Shown here: in pieces, positions 16,691 to 23,938 of the stretch
Layout: each line of letters opens with the position of its first letter
Numbering within the stretch: position 1 is the first letter of the stretch
NCBI GenBank assembly: GCA_022843945.1
Contig: JALHMR010000048.1
Location: forward strand, 1-33,844
Length of the DNA: 33,844 nucleotides
Direction: 5' to 3'
Source: Rhodospirillaceae bacterium
GTDB lineage: Bacteria; Pseudomonadota; Alphaproteobacteria; CACIAM-22H2
Position numbers and translations under genes: made by a program
Notes under the pieces: generated by a model
The model's database searches: none
What the model saw: only the letters and a program-made list of their open reading frames with translations
What the model was told of the DNA's origin: nothing

Positions 16691-19033
16691 ATGGCAGCTC
16701 CAGTTTATTCGCGTAGCCCGACGCCGAGCCGGTGGCTCAAGGCCACCAAGAAGGGCTCGACGCTCTCCGGCAGCGGCTCGAACGAGCACCTGCAGGCTTT
16801 TGCCTCCGGCGTGACGCTGGTTGGCGGCACGGGCGGCGACACCTACGCCGTCTACGATTCAGGCACGAAGATCACCGAGGCCGCCAATGGCGGCATCGAC
16901 ACCGTCATCACTTACGGCAGCTACCGGCTCGGGGCGAACCTCGAGAACCTGGTCATGCACGGTGGTGGCAACGATTGGGGCTCGGGCAACTCAGGCAATA
17001 ACCTGATCATCGACGGGGCCGGCAACGACCACATCGAGACCGGTGGCGGCAACGACGTCATCACTCTCGCCGGCGGTGCCAACAACGTCGTCGCCACCAA
17101 GGCGGCGAACAGCGTCACGTGGGTCGAGAACTTCAAGACCTCGGGCACGCTCGACAAGCTCGACCTGCGTGGCTACGGCTTCCAGGGCTTCGCCTCGGTG
17201 CAGGCGAAGATGAGCCAGGTCGGCTCCGACCTGAAGATCGATCTCGGCAACGGCCAGTCGGTCATGCTGGAGGGCCGCACGGCCGGCCAGATCGTGGCGG
17301 GCAACGTGACGGTCGAGGCGGCGAGCAGCACGCCAACTCCGACGCCGACCCCCACACCGACGCCGACCCCCACGCCGACTCCCACGCCGACACCGACGCC
17401 GACTCCGACTCCGACGCCTCCGCCGACCGGCACGCTGCCGTCACCGAATGCGCCGCTCTCCGGCATGAAGATGACCTTCATGGAGGAGTTCGACAGCCTC
17501 AGCCTGCGCACCGGCACCGCGGCGACCGCCAACGGCATCTGGAAGACCTCCGACGGCTGGGGCAATCGCACTCTGTCGGGCAACAAGGAGCTGCAGCTCT
17601 ATGTCGACGCCGACTACAAGGGTCTCGGCCTCAATCCGTTCTCGGTCAAGGATGGCATTGCCACGATCACGGCAAGCAAGACGCCGGATTGGGCAAAGTC
17701 CGCGGTCGGGTACAACTACATCTCGGGTGAGCTGACCACCGCGGGCTCCTTCGCCCAGCAGTACGGCTACTTCGAGACCCGCGCGCAGATGACTCCGGGC
17801 AAGGGCATGTGGCCCGCCTTCTGGATGCTGTCGACCAACGGCAAGTGGCCGCCGGAGATCGACATCGTCGAGGCGATCGGGCACCTGCCCAACCACGTCT
17901 ACGTCAACACCCATTCTGCGACCAATAGCAGCGCGGGCAAGGACGTGTGGTCCAACGAGGACATCACCAAGGGTTTCCACACCTACGGTGTGAACTGGAC
18001 CAAGGATTACGTGACCATGTATTTCGACGGGAAGGAGGTCTACAAGCGCGCCACGCCGGCGGACTTCCATACGCCGATGTACATGCTGCTCAACCTGGCG
18101 GTCGGCGGCAACTGGCCGGGCTCCCCCGACAGCACCACTGACTGGACGAAGTCGAACTACAAGATCGACTACGTCCGTGCCTGGTCGCACGATCCGAACG
18201 CGGCGGTCTACAAGAACGTGGTGGCCGGGACGAATCCTCCGCCGACCACGCCGCCTGTCACCAACCCGCCGGTGGATCCGTCCAACGAGCTCAAGGCTGT
18301 CCTGAGCAACGCGACGAACCCGCTCGACCTGGGCGACAGCTTCACGGCCAATGCTACGGCCGCGGGCACCTCGTCGACCTACTCGGCGAGCCAGATGTCG
18401 ATCAGTGGCGTCACCGGCGACGTCACCGTCGCCTACGACGCCACCGGGGGCATGACCGTCACGAACAATGGCGTATGGAACGCCATCAAGAACGCGATGG
18501 TCAACGCGACCCAGAGCGGCTCCGTGACGATCAACAACTTCGTCGACGTGCAGATCACCCGCACGAGCGGCGACGACACCGTCACGGTGAAGGATGCCAA
18601 GCGCGGGACGATCTCGACGGGTGCGGGCAACGACACGATCGACGTGACGGCTGCCAGCAACCTGAACTACGACAACGTGATGAATATCAATGCCGGCGAC
18701 GGCAACGATACCGTCAAGTTCTCGGGCACGAGCATCACCAGCACCAAGATCGACGGCGGTGCGGGCGATGATCGGATCGAGGTCGGGACGCACCAGTCGG
18801 CGACCGTCACCGGCGGCGCCGGAGCTGATATCTTCAGCTTCATCGCCGGTGCGCATGCGACGATCACGGACTTCAACGCGTCCGTGGACCGGATCGAGCT
18901 CAAGGGCGTCAGCGCCAGCTCGGTCAACGTCACCGCCAATGGTGGCTCGACGCTGATCGATCTGGGCGGTGGATCGACCATCCAGCTGACCGGCGTGACC
19001 ACGCCGAACAGCGTGCAGCTCGCCTACGCCTGA
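16691..19033 (+). CDS. Secreted RTX-like family-16 glycoside hydrolase
   Basis: A 780-residue modular enzyme with no N-terminal signal peptide. Residues about 40-210 are RTX-like, with GGTGGDTY and GAGNDHIETGGGNDVITL. A (TP)15 linker follows (214-243). The family-16 hydrolase domain spans about 255-510, with YGYFETRAQM, GMWPAFWML and the catalytic motif EIDIVE (389-394; nucleophile E389, acid/base E394). A second Thr/Pro linker leads to a C-terminal region (about 535-780) with GAGNDTIDV, GDGNDTVKF, GGAGDDRIEV and GGAGADIFSF, probable calcium-binding repeats. Family 16 enzymes cut beta-1,3 or beta-1,3-1,4 glucans and related polymers. The plan resembles the rhizobial exopolysaccharide glycanases ExsH and PlyB, which leave by type I secretion, and the exporter genes stand just upstream. 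The exact substrate is not readable. Confidence 0.92.
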   Translation: MAAPVYSRSPTPSRWLKATKKGSTLSGSGSNEHLQAFASGVTLVGGTGGDTYAVYDSGTKITEAANGGIDTVITYGSYRLGANLENLVMHGGGNDWGSGNSGNNLIIDGAGNDHIETGGGNDVITLAGGANNVVATKAANSVTWVENFKTSGTLDKLDLRGYGFQGFASVQAKMSQVGSDLKIDLGNGQSVMLEGRTAGQIVAGNVTVEAASSTPTPTPTPTPTPTPTPTPTPTPTPTPTPTPPPTGTLPSPNAPLSGMKMTFMEEFDSLSLRTGTAATANGIWKTSDGWGNRTLSGNKELQLYVDADYKGLGLNPFSVKDGIATITASKTPDWAKSAVGYNYISGELTTAGSFAQQYGYFETRAQMTPGKGMWPAFWMLSTNGKWPPEIDIVEAIGHLPNHVYVNTHSATNSSAGKDVWSNEDITKGFHTYGVNWTKDYVTMYFDGKEVYKRATPADFHTPMYMLLNLAVGGNWPGSPDSTTDWTKSNYKIDYVRAWSHDPNAAVYKNVVAGTNPPPTTPPVTNPPVDPSNELKAVLSNATNPLDLGDSFTANATAAGTSSTYSASQMSISGVTGDVTVAYDATGGMTVTNNGVWNAIKNAMVNATQSGSVTINNFVDVQITRTSGDDTVTVKDAKRGTISTGAGNDTIDVTAASNLNYDNVMNINAGDGNDTVKFSGTSITSTKIDGGAGDDRIEVGTHQSATVTGGAGADIFSFIAGAHATITDFNASVDRIELKGVSASSVNVTANGGSTLIDLGGGSTIQLTGVTTPNSVQLAYA
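17330..17419 (+). repeat. Tandem Thr-Pro coding repeat, 15 units
   Basis: Fifteen six-base units of the form ACnCCn encode (Thr-Pro)15, the linker between the N-terminal RTX-like region and the hydrolase domain. The units differ at the wobble bases. Slippage by one unit keeps the frame, so linker length may vary between strains. Confidence 0.95.
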
Positions 19034-19078
19034 GGCGTAGCGTAAACGGCCGGCCGCGGGCAGCGATGCCCGCGGCCG
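19024..19078 (+). terminator. Two hairpins at the end of the glycanase gene
   Basis: The first, CTACGCC-TGA-GGCGTAG (19024-19040), has the stop codon itself as its three-base loop. The second has 12-base-pair arms (19051-19062 and 19067-19078) closed by a GCGA loop of the GNRA type. No T-run follows, but the strength and position suggest transcript termination or 3' end protection. Confidence 0.65.
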
Positions 19079-19102
19079 TGCTGCGTTTGTCGGCCAGGGG
19101 AT

Positions 19103-19276
19103 ATGAGAATGGGGACGATCGGCATCAGGGTTCTGAAGACGGCGCCGCGCCGCATCCGGCGCAGGCGCGCGGTGTCGGCGACGCGCCGGCGCCAGTATTC
19201 GCGCCATCGCCGCAGCCGGCTGAACCGGCCGCGCTACGAATTCACGGTGCTGGTACCGCATAGCGCCGGCGGTTGA
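19103..19276 (+). CDS. Possible small Arg-rich protein
   Basis: An open frame of 57 codons starting MRMGTIGIRVLKTAPRRIRR and ending YEFTVLVPHSAGG. About one third of its residues are Arg. AGGGG lies 3 bases before the ATG, which is rather close. It sits 24 bases after the strong hairpin at the end of the glycanase gene. It resembles no family I know. GC-rich DNA easily yields Arg-rich frames, so it may be chance. Confidence 0.3.
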   Translation: MRMGTIGIRVLKTAPRRIRRRRAVSATRRRQYSRHRRSRLNRPRYEFTVLVPHSAGG

Positions 19277-19333
19277 GCGGGCGTATCCGGCAATCGTTTG
19301 CAGGCAATCACGCGTTCAGGCGGCGACGCCGCC

Positions 19334-19363
19334 TTGACGGGCCGTCCCGGTGCCAGCTATGAC
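19334..19363 (+). promoter_or_regulatory. Predicted sigma-70-type promoter of the metY leader
   Basis: TTGACG (19334-19339) and TATGAC (19358-19363) are separated by 18 bases. Transcription would start near 19370. The arms ACTCGG (19362-19367) and CCGAGT (19394-19399) overlap the -10 box and the start and could be part of an operator. Confidence 0.55.
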
Positions 19364-19369
19364 TCGGGC

Positions 19370-19457
19370 CTACCCTGTTGGAGAGACAGGGTGCCGAGTT
19401 GGACAGGGACGACAAAAAAATTCCAGGGGCTGCCAGTTCTGGCGGCCCTAATTTTTT
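19370..19457 (+). ncRNA. Structured leader or small RNA upstream of metY
   Basis: The predicted transcript from the promoter at 19334-19363 would contain ACCCTGT (19372-19378), which pairs with ACAGGGT (19386-19392). A second copy of ACAGGG at 19403-19408 could compete for the same strand. A complete intrinsic terminator follows and then, 100 bases on, the metY start. The layout is that of an attenuator or riboswitch, or of a free small RNA of about 88 bases. By eye it is not the SAM-II (metA) motif often found before methionine genes in alphaproteobacteria. The class is unknown to me. Confidence 0.45.
19414..19457 (+). terminator. Intrinsic terminator upstream of metY
   Basis: Arms GGGCTGCCAG (19427-19436) and CTGGCGGCCC (19439-19448) form a 10-pair stem with one G-T wobble. 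It is flanked by seven A residues (19414-19420) and six T residues (19452-19457), so it can work on both strands. It stands in the leader of metY and not at the end of an operon. Confidence 0.85.
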
Positions 19458-19556
19458 GGCGCTGATTTTGAATCGCTCCAAACTGACCCTGGCCGGTCTT
19501 TCCTTTCCGTCGGCGCTCCGTTAGGACTGGGCCAGCCTCCTCACTCCAGGCCAGCC

Positions 19557-20852
19557 ATGCCCGATCCCAAATTCTTCCAGTTCGATACGCTGAGCCTGCA
19601 CGCCGGTCAGCATCCGGACCCGGTCACCGGGGCGCGGGCCGTGCCCATCTACCAGACGACGTCGTACGTCTTCCCCGATGTCGACTACGCCGCCTCGCTG
19701 TTCAATCTCGAGCGGGCCGGCCACATCTACAGCCGCATCTCTAACCCGACCGTGGCCGTCCTGGAGGAGCGCCTGGCGGCGCTCGAGCAGGGCGTGGGTG
19801 GCGTCTGCACGGCGAGCGGCCAGGCGGCGCTGCATCTCGCCATCGCCACCCTGATGGGCCAGGGCAGCCATATCGTGTCCTCGGCCTCGATCTACGGCGG
19901 CTCGCACAACCTGTTCACGCACACGCTGCCGCGTTTCGGCATCACCACGACATTCGTCGATCCGCGCAATCCCGAGGCGTTCCGCCAGGCGATGCGGCCG
20001 GAGACACGGCTGGTCTTCGGCGAGACCCTGGGCAATCCCGGCCTGGAGGTGATGGACGTCGAGGCCGTGGCGCGCGTGGCGCACGAGCACGGCGTGCCGC
20101 TGATGATCGATTCGACTTTCACCACGCCTTACCTGTTCCGCGCCTTCGAATGGGGGGCCGACATCATCATGCATTCGGCCACCAAATGGCTGGGCGGGCA
20201 TGGTGTCGCCATCGGCGGGGCGCTGATCGACAGCGGCAAGTTCGACTGGGAGAAGTCCGGCAAGTTCCCGACGCTCACCGAGCCCTATGCCGGCTATCAC
20301 GGGCTCGACTTCGCCGAGGAGTTCGGACCGCAGGCCTTCATCATGCGCGCCCGCGCCGAGGGCCTGCGCGATTTCGGGGCCTGCATGAGCCCGGGCAACG
20401 CCTTCTACATCCTGCAAGGGGTCGAGACCCTGCCGGTGCGCATGGCGCGCCATGTCGAGAACGCCCGCAAGGTCGTGGCCTTCCTGGCCGCGTCCGAGGA
20501 CGTGGCCTGGGTCAACTATCCCGAGCTGCCCAGCCACAAGGACCATGCCCTGGCCCGGAAGCTGCTGCCGCTGGGCGCCGGCTCGATCGTCAGCTTCGGC
20601 ATCAAGGGCGGTCGCGCGGGTGGGCGCAAGTTCATCGAGGCGCTGCGCGTCTTCTCGCACCTCGCCAATGTCGGCGACGCCAAGTCGTTGGTCATCCATC
20701 CAGCCAGCACGACGCACCAGCAGATGGATGCCGCCTCGCTCGCCGCCGCCGGCATCGGCGAGGAGATGATCCGCCTGTCGGTCGGCCTGGAGGATCCCGG
20801 CGACCTGATCGACGATCTCGGCCAGGCGCTGCGCGCCTCGCGCAAGGGCTGA
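19557..20852 (+). CDS. metY: O-acetylhomoserine aminocarboxypropyltransferase (sulfhydrylase)
   Basis: This PLP enzyme of the Cys/Met metabolism family joins O-acetylhomoserine with sulfide (or methanethiol) to give homocysteine (or methionine). The 431-residue length and the N-terminus FDTLSLHAGQHPDPVTGARAVPIYQTTSYVF are those of MetY and not of the shorter MetZ or MetB. PLP contacts include YSRISNPT (about 58-65), the SGQAA loop (about 87-91) and the Schiff-base lysine K210 in SATKWLGGHG. The C-terminal half has EFGPQAF, the MetY-type insert GYHGLDFAEEFG and LVIHPASTTH. No Shine-Dalgarno is obvious. The gene is preceded by a leader and terminator and followed after one base by an alpha/beta hydrolase. 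Confidence 0.94.
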   Translation: MPDPKFFQFDTLSLHAGQHPDPVTGARAVPIYQTTSYVFPDVDYAASLFNLERAGHIYSRISNPTVAVLEERLAALEQGVGGVCTASGQAALHLAIATLMGQGSHIVSSASIYGGSHNLFTHTLPRFGITTTFVDPRNPEAFRQAMRPETRLVFGETLGNPGLEVMDVEAVARVAHEHGVPLMIDSTFTTPYLFRAFEWGADIIMHSATKWLGGHGVAIGGALIDSGKFDWEKSGKFPTLTEPYAGYHGLDFAEEFGPQAFIMRARAEGLRDFGACMSPGNAFYILQGVETLPVRMARHVENARKVVAFLAASEDVAWVNYPELPSHKDHALARKLLPLGAGSIVSFGIKGGRAGGRKFIEALRVFSHLANVGDAKSLVIHPASTTHQQMDAASLAAAGIGEEMIRLSVGLEDPGDLIDDLGQALRASRKG

Positions 20853-20853
20853 G

Positions 20854-21642
20854 ATGGACCTGGTCGTCGACGGCCGCAAGGTGTTCGTCTCGAGCGGCGG
20901 CCGTCCGTTCGATCCCGTTCACCCGACCGTCGTTTTCCTGCACGGCGCGGGCATGGATCATACCGAATGGATGCTCCAGGCGCGCTACTTCGCCCATCAT
21001 GGGCGCGGCGTCCTGGCGGTCGACGCGCCCGGCCACGGCCGCAGCGTAGGTCCTGCGCTGCGCAGCGTTCCCGACCTCGCTTCCTGGGTGGTCAAGCTGC
21101 TCGACGCAGCGAAGGTCGAGCGCGCCGCCTTGGTCGGCCATTCGATGGGGGCGCTGGTTGCGCTGGAGACCGCGGCACAGGCGCCGTCGCGCGTCTGGGC
21201 GCTCGGCCTGCTCGGTGCGGCGGCGCGCATGCCCGTGCATCCGGATCTGCAGAAGGCCGCCGACGCCAACGATCGCGCGGCCGTGGACCTCGTCGCTTCC
21301 TGGGGCTTCGGCCGGCGCGCTCATCTCGGCGGCGCCAAGGCGCCGGGCTCGTGGATGCTGGGTTCGGGCGTGCGGCTTCTGGAGCGCGCCCCCGACGGGG
21401 CGCTGGCCGCGGGCCTCTTCGCCTGCAACGCCTATATGGGCGCGCTCGACGCGGCGGCCAATGTGACCTGCCCGACCCTGCTGCTGCTGGGCGAGATCGA
21501 CCGCATGACGCCGCCCGCCGGCGCGCGTGATATCGCCGCGAGGATCCCGGGCGCGCACACGGTCGTCGTGCCGCGGGCCGGGCACATGCTGATGGTCGAG
21601 GACCCCGACCGCACCATCGACGCCCTCTCCGAGATCATCTAG
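20854..21642 (+). CDS. Alpha/beta-fold hydrolase
   Basis: A 262-residue alpha/beta hydrolase. The oxyanion region is VVFLHGAGMDHTEW (residues about 26-39), the nucleophile S97 lies in GHSMG, and the remaining triad is probably D216 (LGEIDRMTPP) and H244 (RAGHMLMVED). There is no signal peptide, so it should act in the cytoplasm. The start lies one base after the metY stop, so the two are co-transcribed. A role in handling an acyl or thioester compound linked to methionine synthesis is possible but cannot be read from the sequence. The motif and size do not fit the larger homoserine acetyltransferase MetX. Confidence 0.88.
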   Translation: MDLVVDGRKVFVSSGGRPFDPVHPTVVFLHGAGMDHTEWMLQARYFAHHGRGVLAVDAPGHGRSVGPALRSVPDLASWVVKLLDAAKVERAALVGHSMGALVALETAAQAPSRVWALGLLGAAARMPVHPDLQKAADANDRAAVDLVASWGFGRRAHLGGAKAPGSWMLGSGVRLLERAPDGALAAGLFACNAYMGALDAAANVTCPTLLLLGEIDRMTPPAGARDIAARIPGAHTVVVPRAGHMLMVEDPDRTIDALSEII

Positions 21643-21770
21643 CGACACAAAAATATCCGGCCCGGACCAAGGACTTGCCGTCTCTCCGGGACGTGACTAC
21701 GGTTTGTGCTCTGGAAACAGGTGCGCACGAGCCTAAATCGGTCTAGACGTTTTGTCCGAACGGTTCTGGG

Positions 21771-22622
21771 GTGTCATGGCTGCATTGTATGGCGCGGCCA
21801 CGTGCGGCGCCTTTTCCGCAGGATTTCGATCAGGAGCCGACGGAGCAGGGCGGACTGCCGGCCCCGGCGGCAATTCCGGAGTACGAGCCTGCACTCCCCC
21901 TGTCGCCGAACAGCGGCAGCTTCCTTGATGCGTTGACCGCGCCAAGGGGGCCGGCGCCGGCCGATGTCGAAGACGAAGGGCCCTTAGAGCCCGAGGTGCC
22001 ACGGGAGATTGGGGTGCCGAGCTTCATGGCACGGCCGAATCCCCTGAACGCGCCATCCCTGATTCGCCCGTATGACGACGACCGATCGCCGACGCCCAAG
22101 CCGGTAGCGCCATTGCTCAGCGGCGCGACGCGGCCCGATGTGGACGAGCGCGACTTCGATCGGCCGGACGAGCGGCCCCGGCTGCCCTATACGCCGCGGA
22201 AGACCGCGGCTCCGATTTCGCGAGTTAGCCGCAACAATTCGATCATTCCAGGCGAGAGGTTCGATCTTGCGAAATGGCAGCCAGTTGACTGGCCCAAGGA
22301 CGACAACAGTATTGTCGCCGGTGATAAGATCGCCGTACACGTCAAAAGTGAGGCGCTGCTGCCGACCAATCAGTTCCGATTCCTCGTTACAGCTATTCCG
22401 CTCGATGAAAAAGGAAATCCGCAGCCTTCTCTGGCTACGAACCGATGGTTCGACCCCGTAAACTACGCTACGGCGACTGGTACCTTTTTCGATCGAACTC
22501 TCATTATCGGCGCGACGTCGTCCGCGCCGCGCCACCGATGGATTGTATCGATTCCGCCGCAGCAAGCTGCCCATGACAATGCTGCGCACAACTCGTTGCA
22601 GGTGTTTGTTCCTCGAGAATGA
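21771..22622 (+). CDS. Hypothetical protein, first gene of an atypical two-gene cassette
   Basis: I do not recognise this 283-residue protein. Residues about 1-160 are low-complexity, rich in Pro, Asp and Arg, and probably disordered. Residues about 165-283 look like a compact beta-rich domain (DKIAVHVKSEALLPTNQFRFLVTAIPLDEKG ... HRWIVSIPPQQAA ... LQVFVPRE). It has no signal peptide, no membrane segment and only one Cys, near the start. GTG 21771 gives the longest form. ATG 21789 is an equally good start. From about 22200 the base composition is visibly more AT-rich than the surroundings, suggesting transfer. Its stop overlaps the start of the next gene (ATGA), so the two are probably coupled. 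Confidence 0.6.
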   Translation: MSWLHCMARPRAAPFPQDFDQEPTEQGGLPAPAAIPEYEPALPLSPNSGSFLDALTAPRGPAPADVEDEGPLEPEVPREIGVPSFMARPNPLNAPSLIRPYDDDRSPTPKPVAPLLSGATRPDVDERDFDRPDERPRLPYTPRKTAAPISRVSRNNSIIPGERFDLAKWQPVDWPKDDNSIVAGDKIAVHVKSEALLPTNQFRFLVTAIPLDEKGNPQPSLATNRWFDPVNYATATGTFFDRTLIIGATSSAPRHRWIVSIPPQQAAHDNAAHNSLQVFVPRE

Positions 22623-23317
22623 TGATGAAAGCGCTTGTTCTCGCTACCGGCATTCTGGCAACCGTCGGGCTGGCTTCGCCCGATATTCGTGAACTGTTCC
22701 GTCCCGCAGCCCCGTGGTGGAAGCCGAAGCTCAGCTATCCAAAAGAAGATATGCACGTGGACCAGGGCTTCATGAAACAGCTCTGCGCCGACAATCGCGA
22801 CTCGTCGAGAACGATGTGTGACGGGTTTATTTCCGCTGTCGCCGAAGCCATGGCAAAAGGTTCAGTGCAGGGTTTTAGGGCGTGTGTTCCTGTCGATGAA
22901 GCCCCATCTGACGTTGTGAACGACGTCCGGCGGCAGTTGGCTCGTATCGAGCATCCTGCTGGATACTCTGGCTCCTCGGTGGTAGCGCAGGCATTGAGTG
23001 AGGCGTTTCCATGCTGGCCGACTTCTTCGAGACCCCGCAAGGAGATTTATCTTTTCACTGGGGATATTCAGCGGGAGTGCGCCAACGGATCAGACTCGCG
23101 CCTTGTATGTGAGGGGTTTGTGTTGGCGGTGGCCGACATGCTCGGCTTTGGTCCCGTTCACGGAATCGAGGCGTGTTTTCCGCACCCGCAAGATGCGATC
23201 TACGCAAAGGTTCGCAAGGCATTGTCGGCTCCGCTCTTACGCTGGGATGAGGTATTGGGGCCCGCATCTTGGACAGTAGCCAGAATCCTTGCCGCGCCTC
23301 ATCTCTGCCCGAAGTGA
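22619..23317 (+). CDS. Exported protein with two Rap1a/Tai-like domains
   Basis: A 232-residue protein with a likely signal peptide (about residues 1-20). It is a tandem duplication. Unit one has C56, C67, C89 and C132, and unit two has C154, C164, C186 and C230, with spacings 11/22/43 and 10/22/44. Each unit contains a C-(D/E)-GF-x3-V motif (CDGFISAVAEAM and CEGFVLAVADML) and a Cys-Pro or Pro-Cys turn near its end. This pattern matches the Rap1a/Tai family of periplasmic proteins, whose known members are immunity proteins against type VI secreted amidases. Many members stand alone with unknown roles. Three ATG codons in a row (22619, 22622, 22625) could start it. It overlaps the unknown gene upstream, which lacks amidase features. 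Confidence 0.7.
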   Translation: MMMKALVLATGILATVGLASPDIRELFRPAAPWWKPKLSYPKEDMHVDQGFMKQLCADNRDSSRTMCDGFISAVAEAMAKGSVQGFRACVPVDEAPSDVVNDVRRQLARIEHPAGYSGSSVVAQALSEAFPCWPTSSRPRKEIYLFTGDIQRECANGSDSRLVCEGFVLAVADMLGFGPVHGIEACFPHPQDAIYAKVRKALSAPLLRWDEVLGPASWTVARILAAPHLCPK

Positions 23318-23321
23318 GCAT

Positions 23322-23356
23322 AAAAAAATCGGGCGCGGGTTTGAGCCCGCGCCCGA
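23322..23356 (-). terminator. Intrinsic terminator of hsp20
   Basis: Arms TCGGGCGCGGG (23329-23339) and CCCGCGCCCGA (23346-23356) form a perfect 11-base-pair stem with a 6-base loop. On the minus strand it is followed by seven T residues (complement of 23322-23328). It ends the hsp20 transcript and faces the Rap1a-like gene. Confidence 0.92.
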
Positions 23357-23384
23357 GGCTGGAGAAGAACTTCCGGGATCGACG

Positions 23385-23837
23385 TCAGGCCGCCTTGGCG
23401 CTCAGCGTGCGCGGGGCGGTGCCGGTCTCGATCTTGATCTGGCGCGGGCGCTTCGCCTCCGGGACCTCGCGGACGAGGTCGACATGGAGGAGGCCGTTCA
23501 CCAGCTGCGCGCCGACGACCTTGATGTGGTCGGCGAGCTGGAAGCGGCGCTCGAAGGCGCGGCCGGCGATCCCGCGATACAGGAACTCGCTGCTCTCCTC
23601 GGCACCCTTGGCCTTGCCCGAGACGTTCAGCGTGTTCTCCTGCGCCACGATCGAGATCTCGTCCTCGCCGAAGCCGGCCACCGCCATGGTAATGCGGTAG
23701 GCGTCTTCGCCGGTCTTCTCGATGTTGTAGGGGGGATAGCTCGAACCCTCGTCGACCTGGACCTGGTCGAGCATGCGGCCAAGCCGGTCAAAGCCGATGG
23801 TGGAGCGGAAAAGGGGGGAGAAATCGAACGACGTCAT
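23385..23837 (-). CDS. Small heat-shock protein (Hsp20 family)
   Basis: An ATP-independent chaperone of 150 residues that holds unfolded proteins during stress. The N-terminal arm MTSFDFSPLFRSTIGFDRL is of the IbpA-like class. The alpha-crystallin domain (about residues 35-128) has YPPYNIEKTGEDAYRITMAVAGF, the LNVSGKAK strand, and FERRFQLADHIKVVGAQLVNGLLHVDLVRE. The IxI-type motif is in RQIKIETG. The frame extends upstream, but ATG 23837 gives the family start and follows TGGAGGAC. The gene is preceded by a sigma-32-type promoter and a ROSE-like hairpin covering that ribosome binding site, so it should be controlled by heat at both transcription and translation. Confidence 0.95.
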   Translation of the reverse strand: MTSFDFSPLFRSTIGFDRLGRMLDQVQVDEGSSYPPYNIEKTGEDAYRITMAVAGFGEDEISIVAQENTLNVSGKAKGAEESSEFLYRGIAGRAFERRFQLADHIKVVGAQLVNGLLHVDLVREVPEAKRPRQIKIETGTAPRTLSAKAA

Positions 23838-23840
23838 GAT

Positions 23841-23930
23841 CTGTCCTCCATTGAGCAACAGGGTGATCGGATTAACCCGGATGGGTCTAACCCTTTGATC
23901 TACATGCCGGACCCTCGAAAGGCGCCCGAC
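23841..23930 (-). promoter_or_regulatory. ROSE-like RNA thermometer in the hsp20 leader
   Basis: The last hairpin of the leader (complement of 23841-23861) pairs CTGTTGCTC with GAGGACAG, hiding the ribosome binding site. It contains the ROSE signature TTGCT opposite the AGGA of the binding site, with one G-G mismatch and one bulged U. A second stem TTAgACCC/GGGTTAA (complement of 23872-23890) lies just before it. Known ROSE elements in alphaproteobacteria have this layout and melt on heating. Confidence 0.75.
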
Positions 23931-23938
23931 AACGATCC

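Noticed and set aside
17330-17419. CRISPR or other array
   Set aside because: The repeat is a six-base coding repeat inside the glycanase without spacers.
17441-19261. Open frame of 606 codons opposite the glycanase
   Set aside because: Antisense shadow. The plus-strand frame carries the EIDIVE motif and RTX-like repeats.
19370-19457. SAM-II riboswitch before metY
   Set aside because: The layout fits, but I cannot find the conserved SAM-II core by eye, so I list only an unclassified leader.
21771-22622. Tae4-type amidase effector partnering the Rap1a-like gene
   Set aside because: It lacks the Cys-His active site; its only Cys is at residue 6 in a region that may not be translated.
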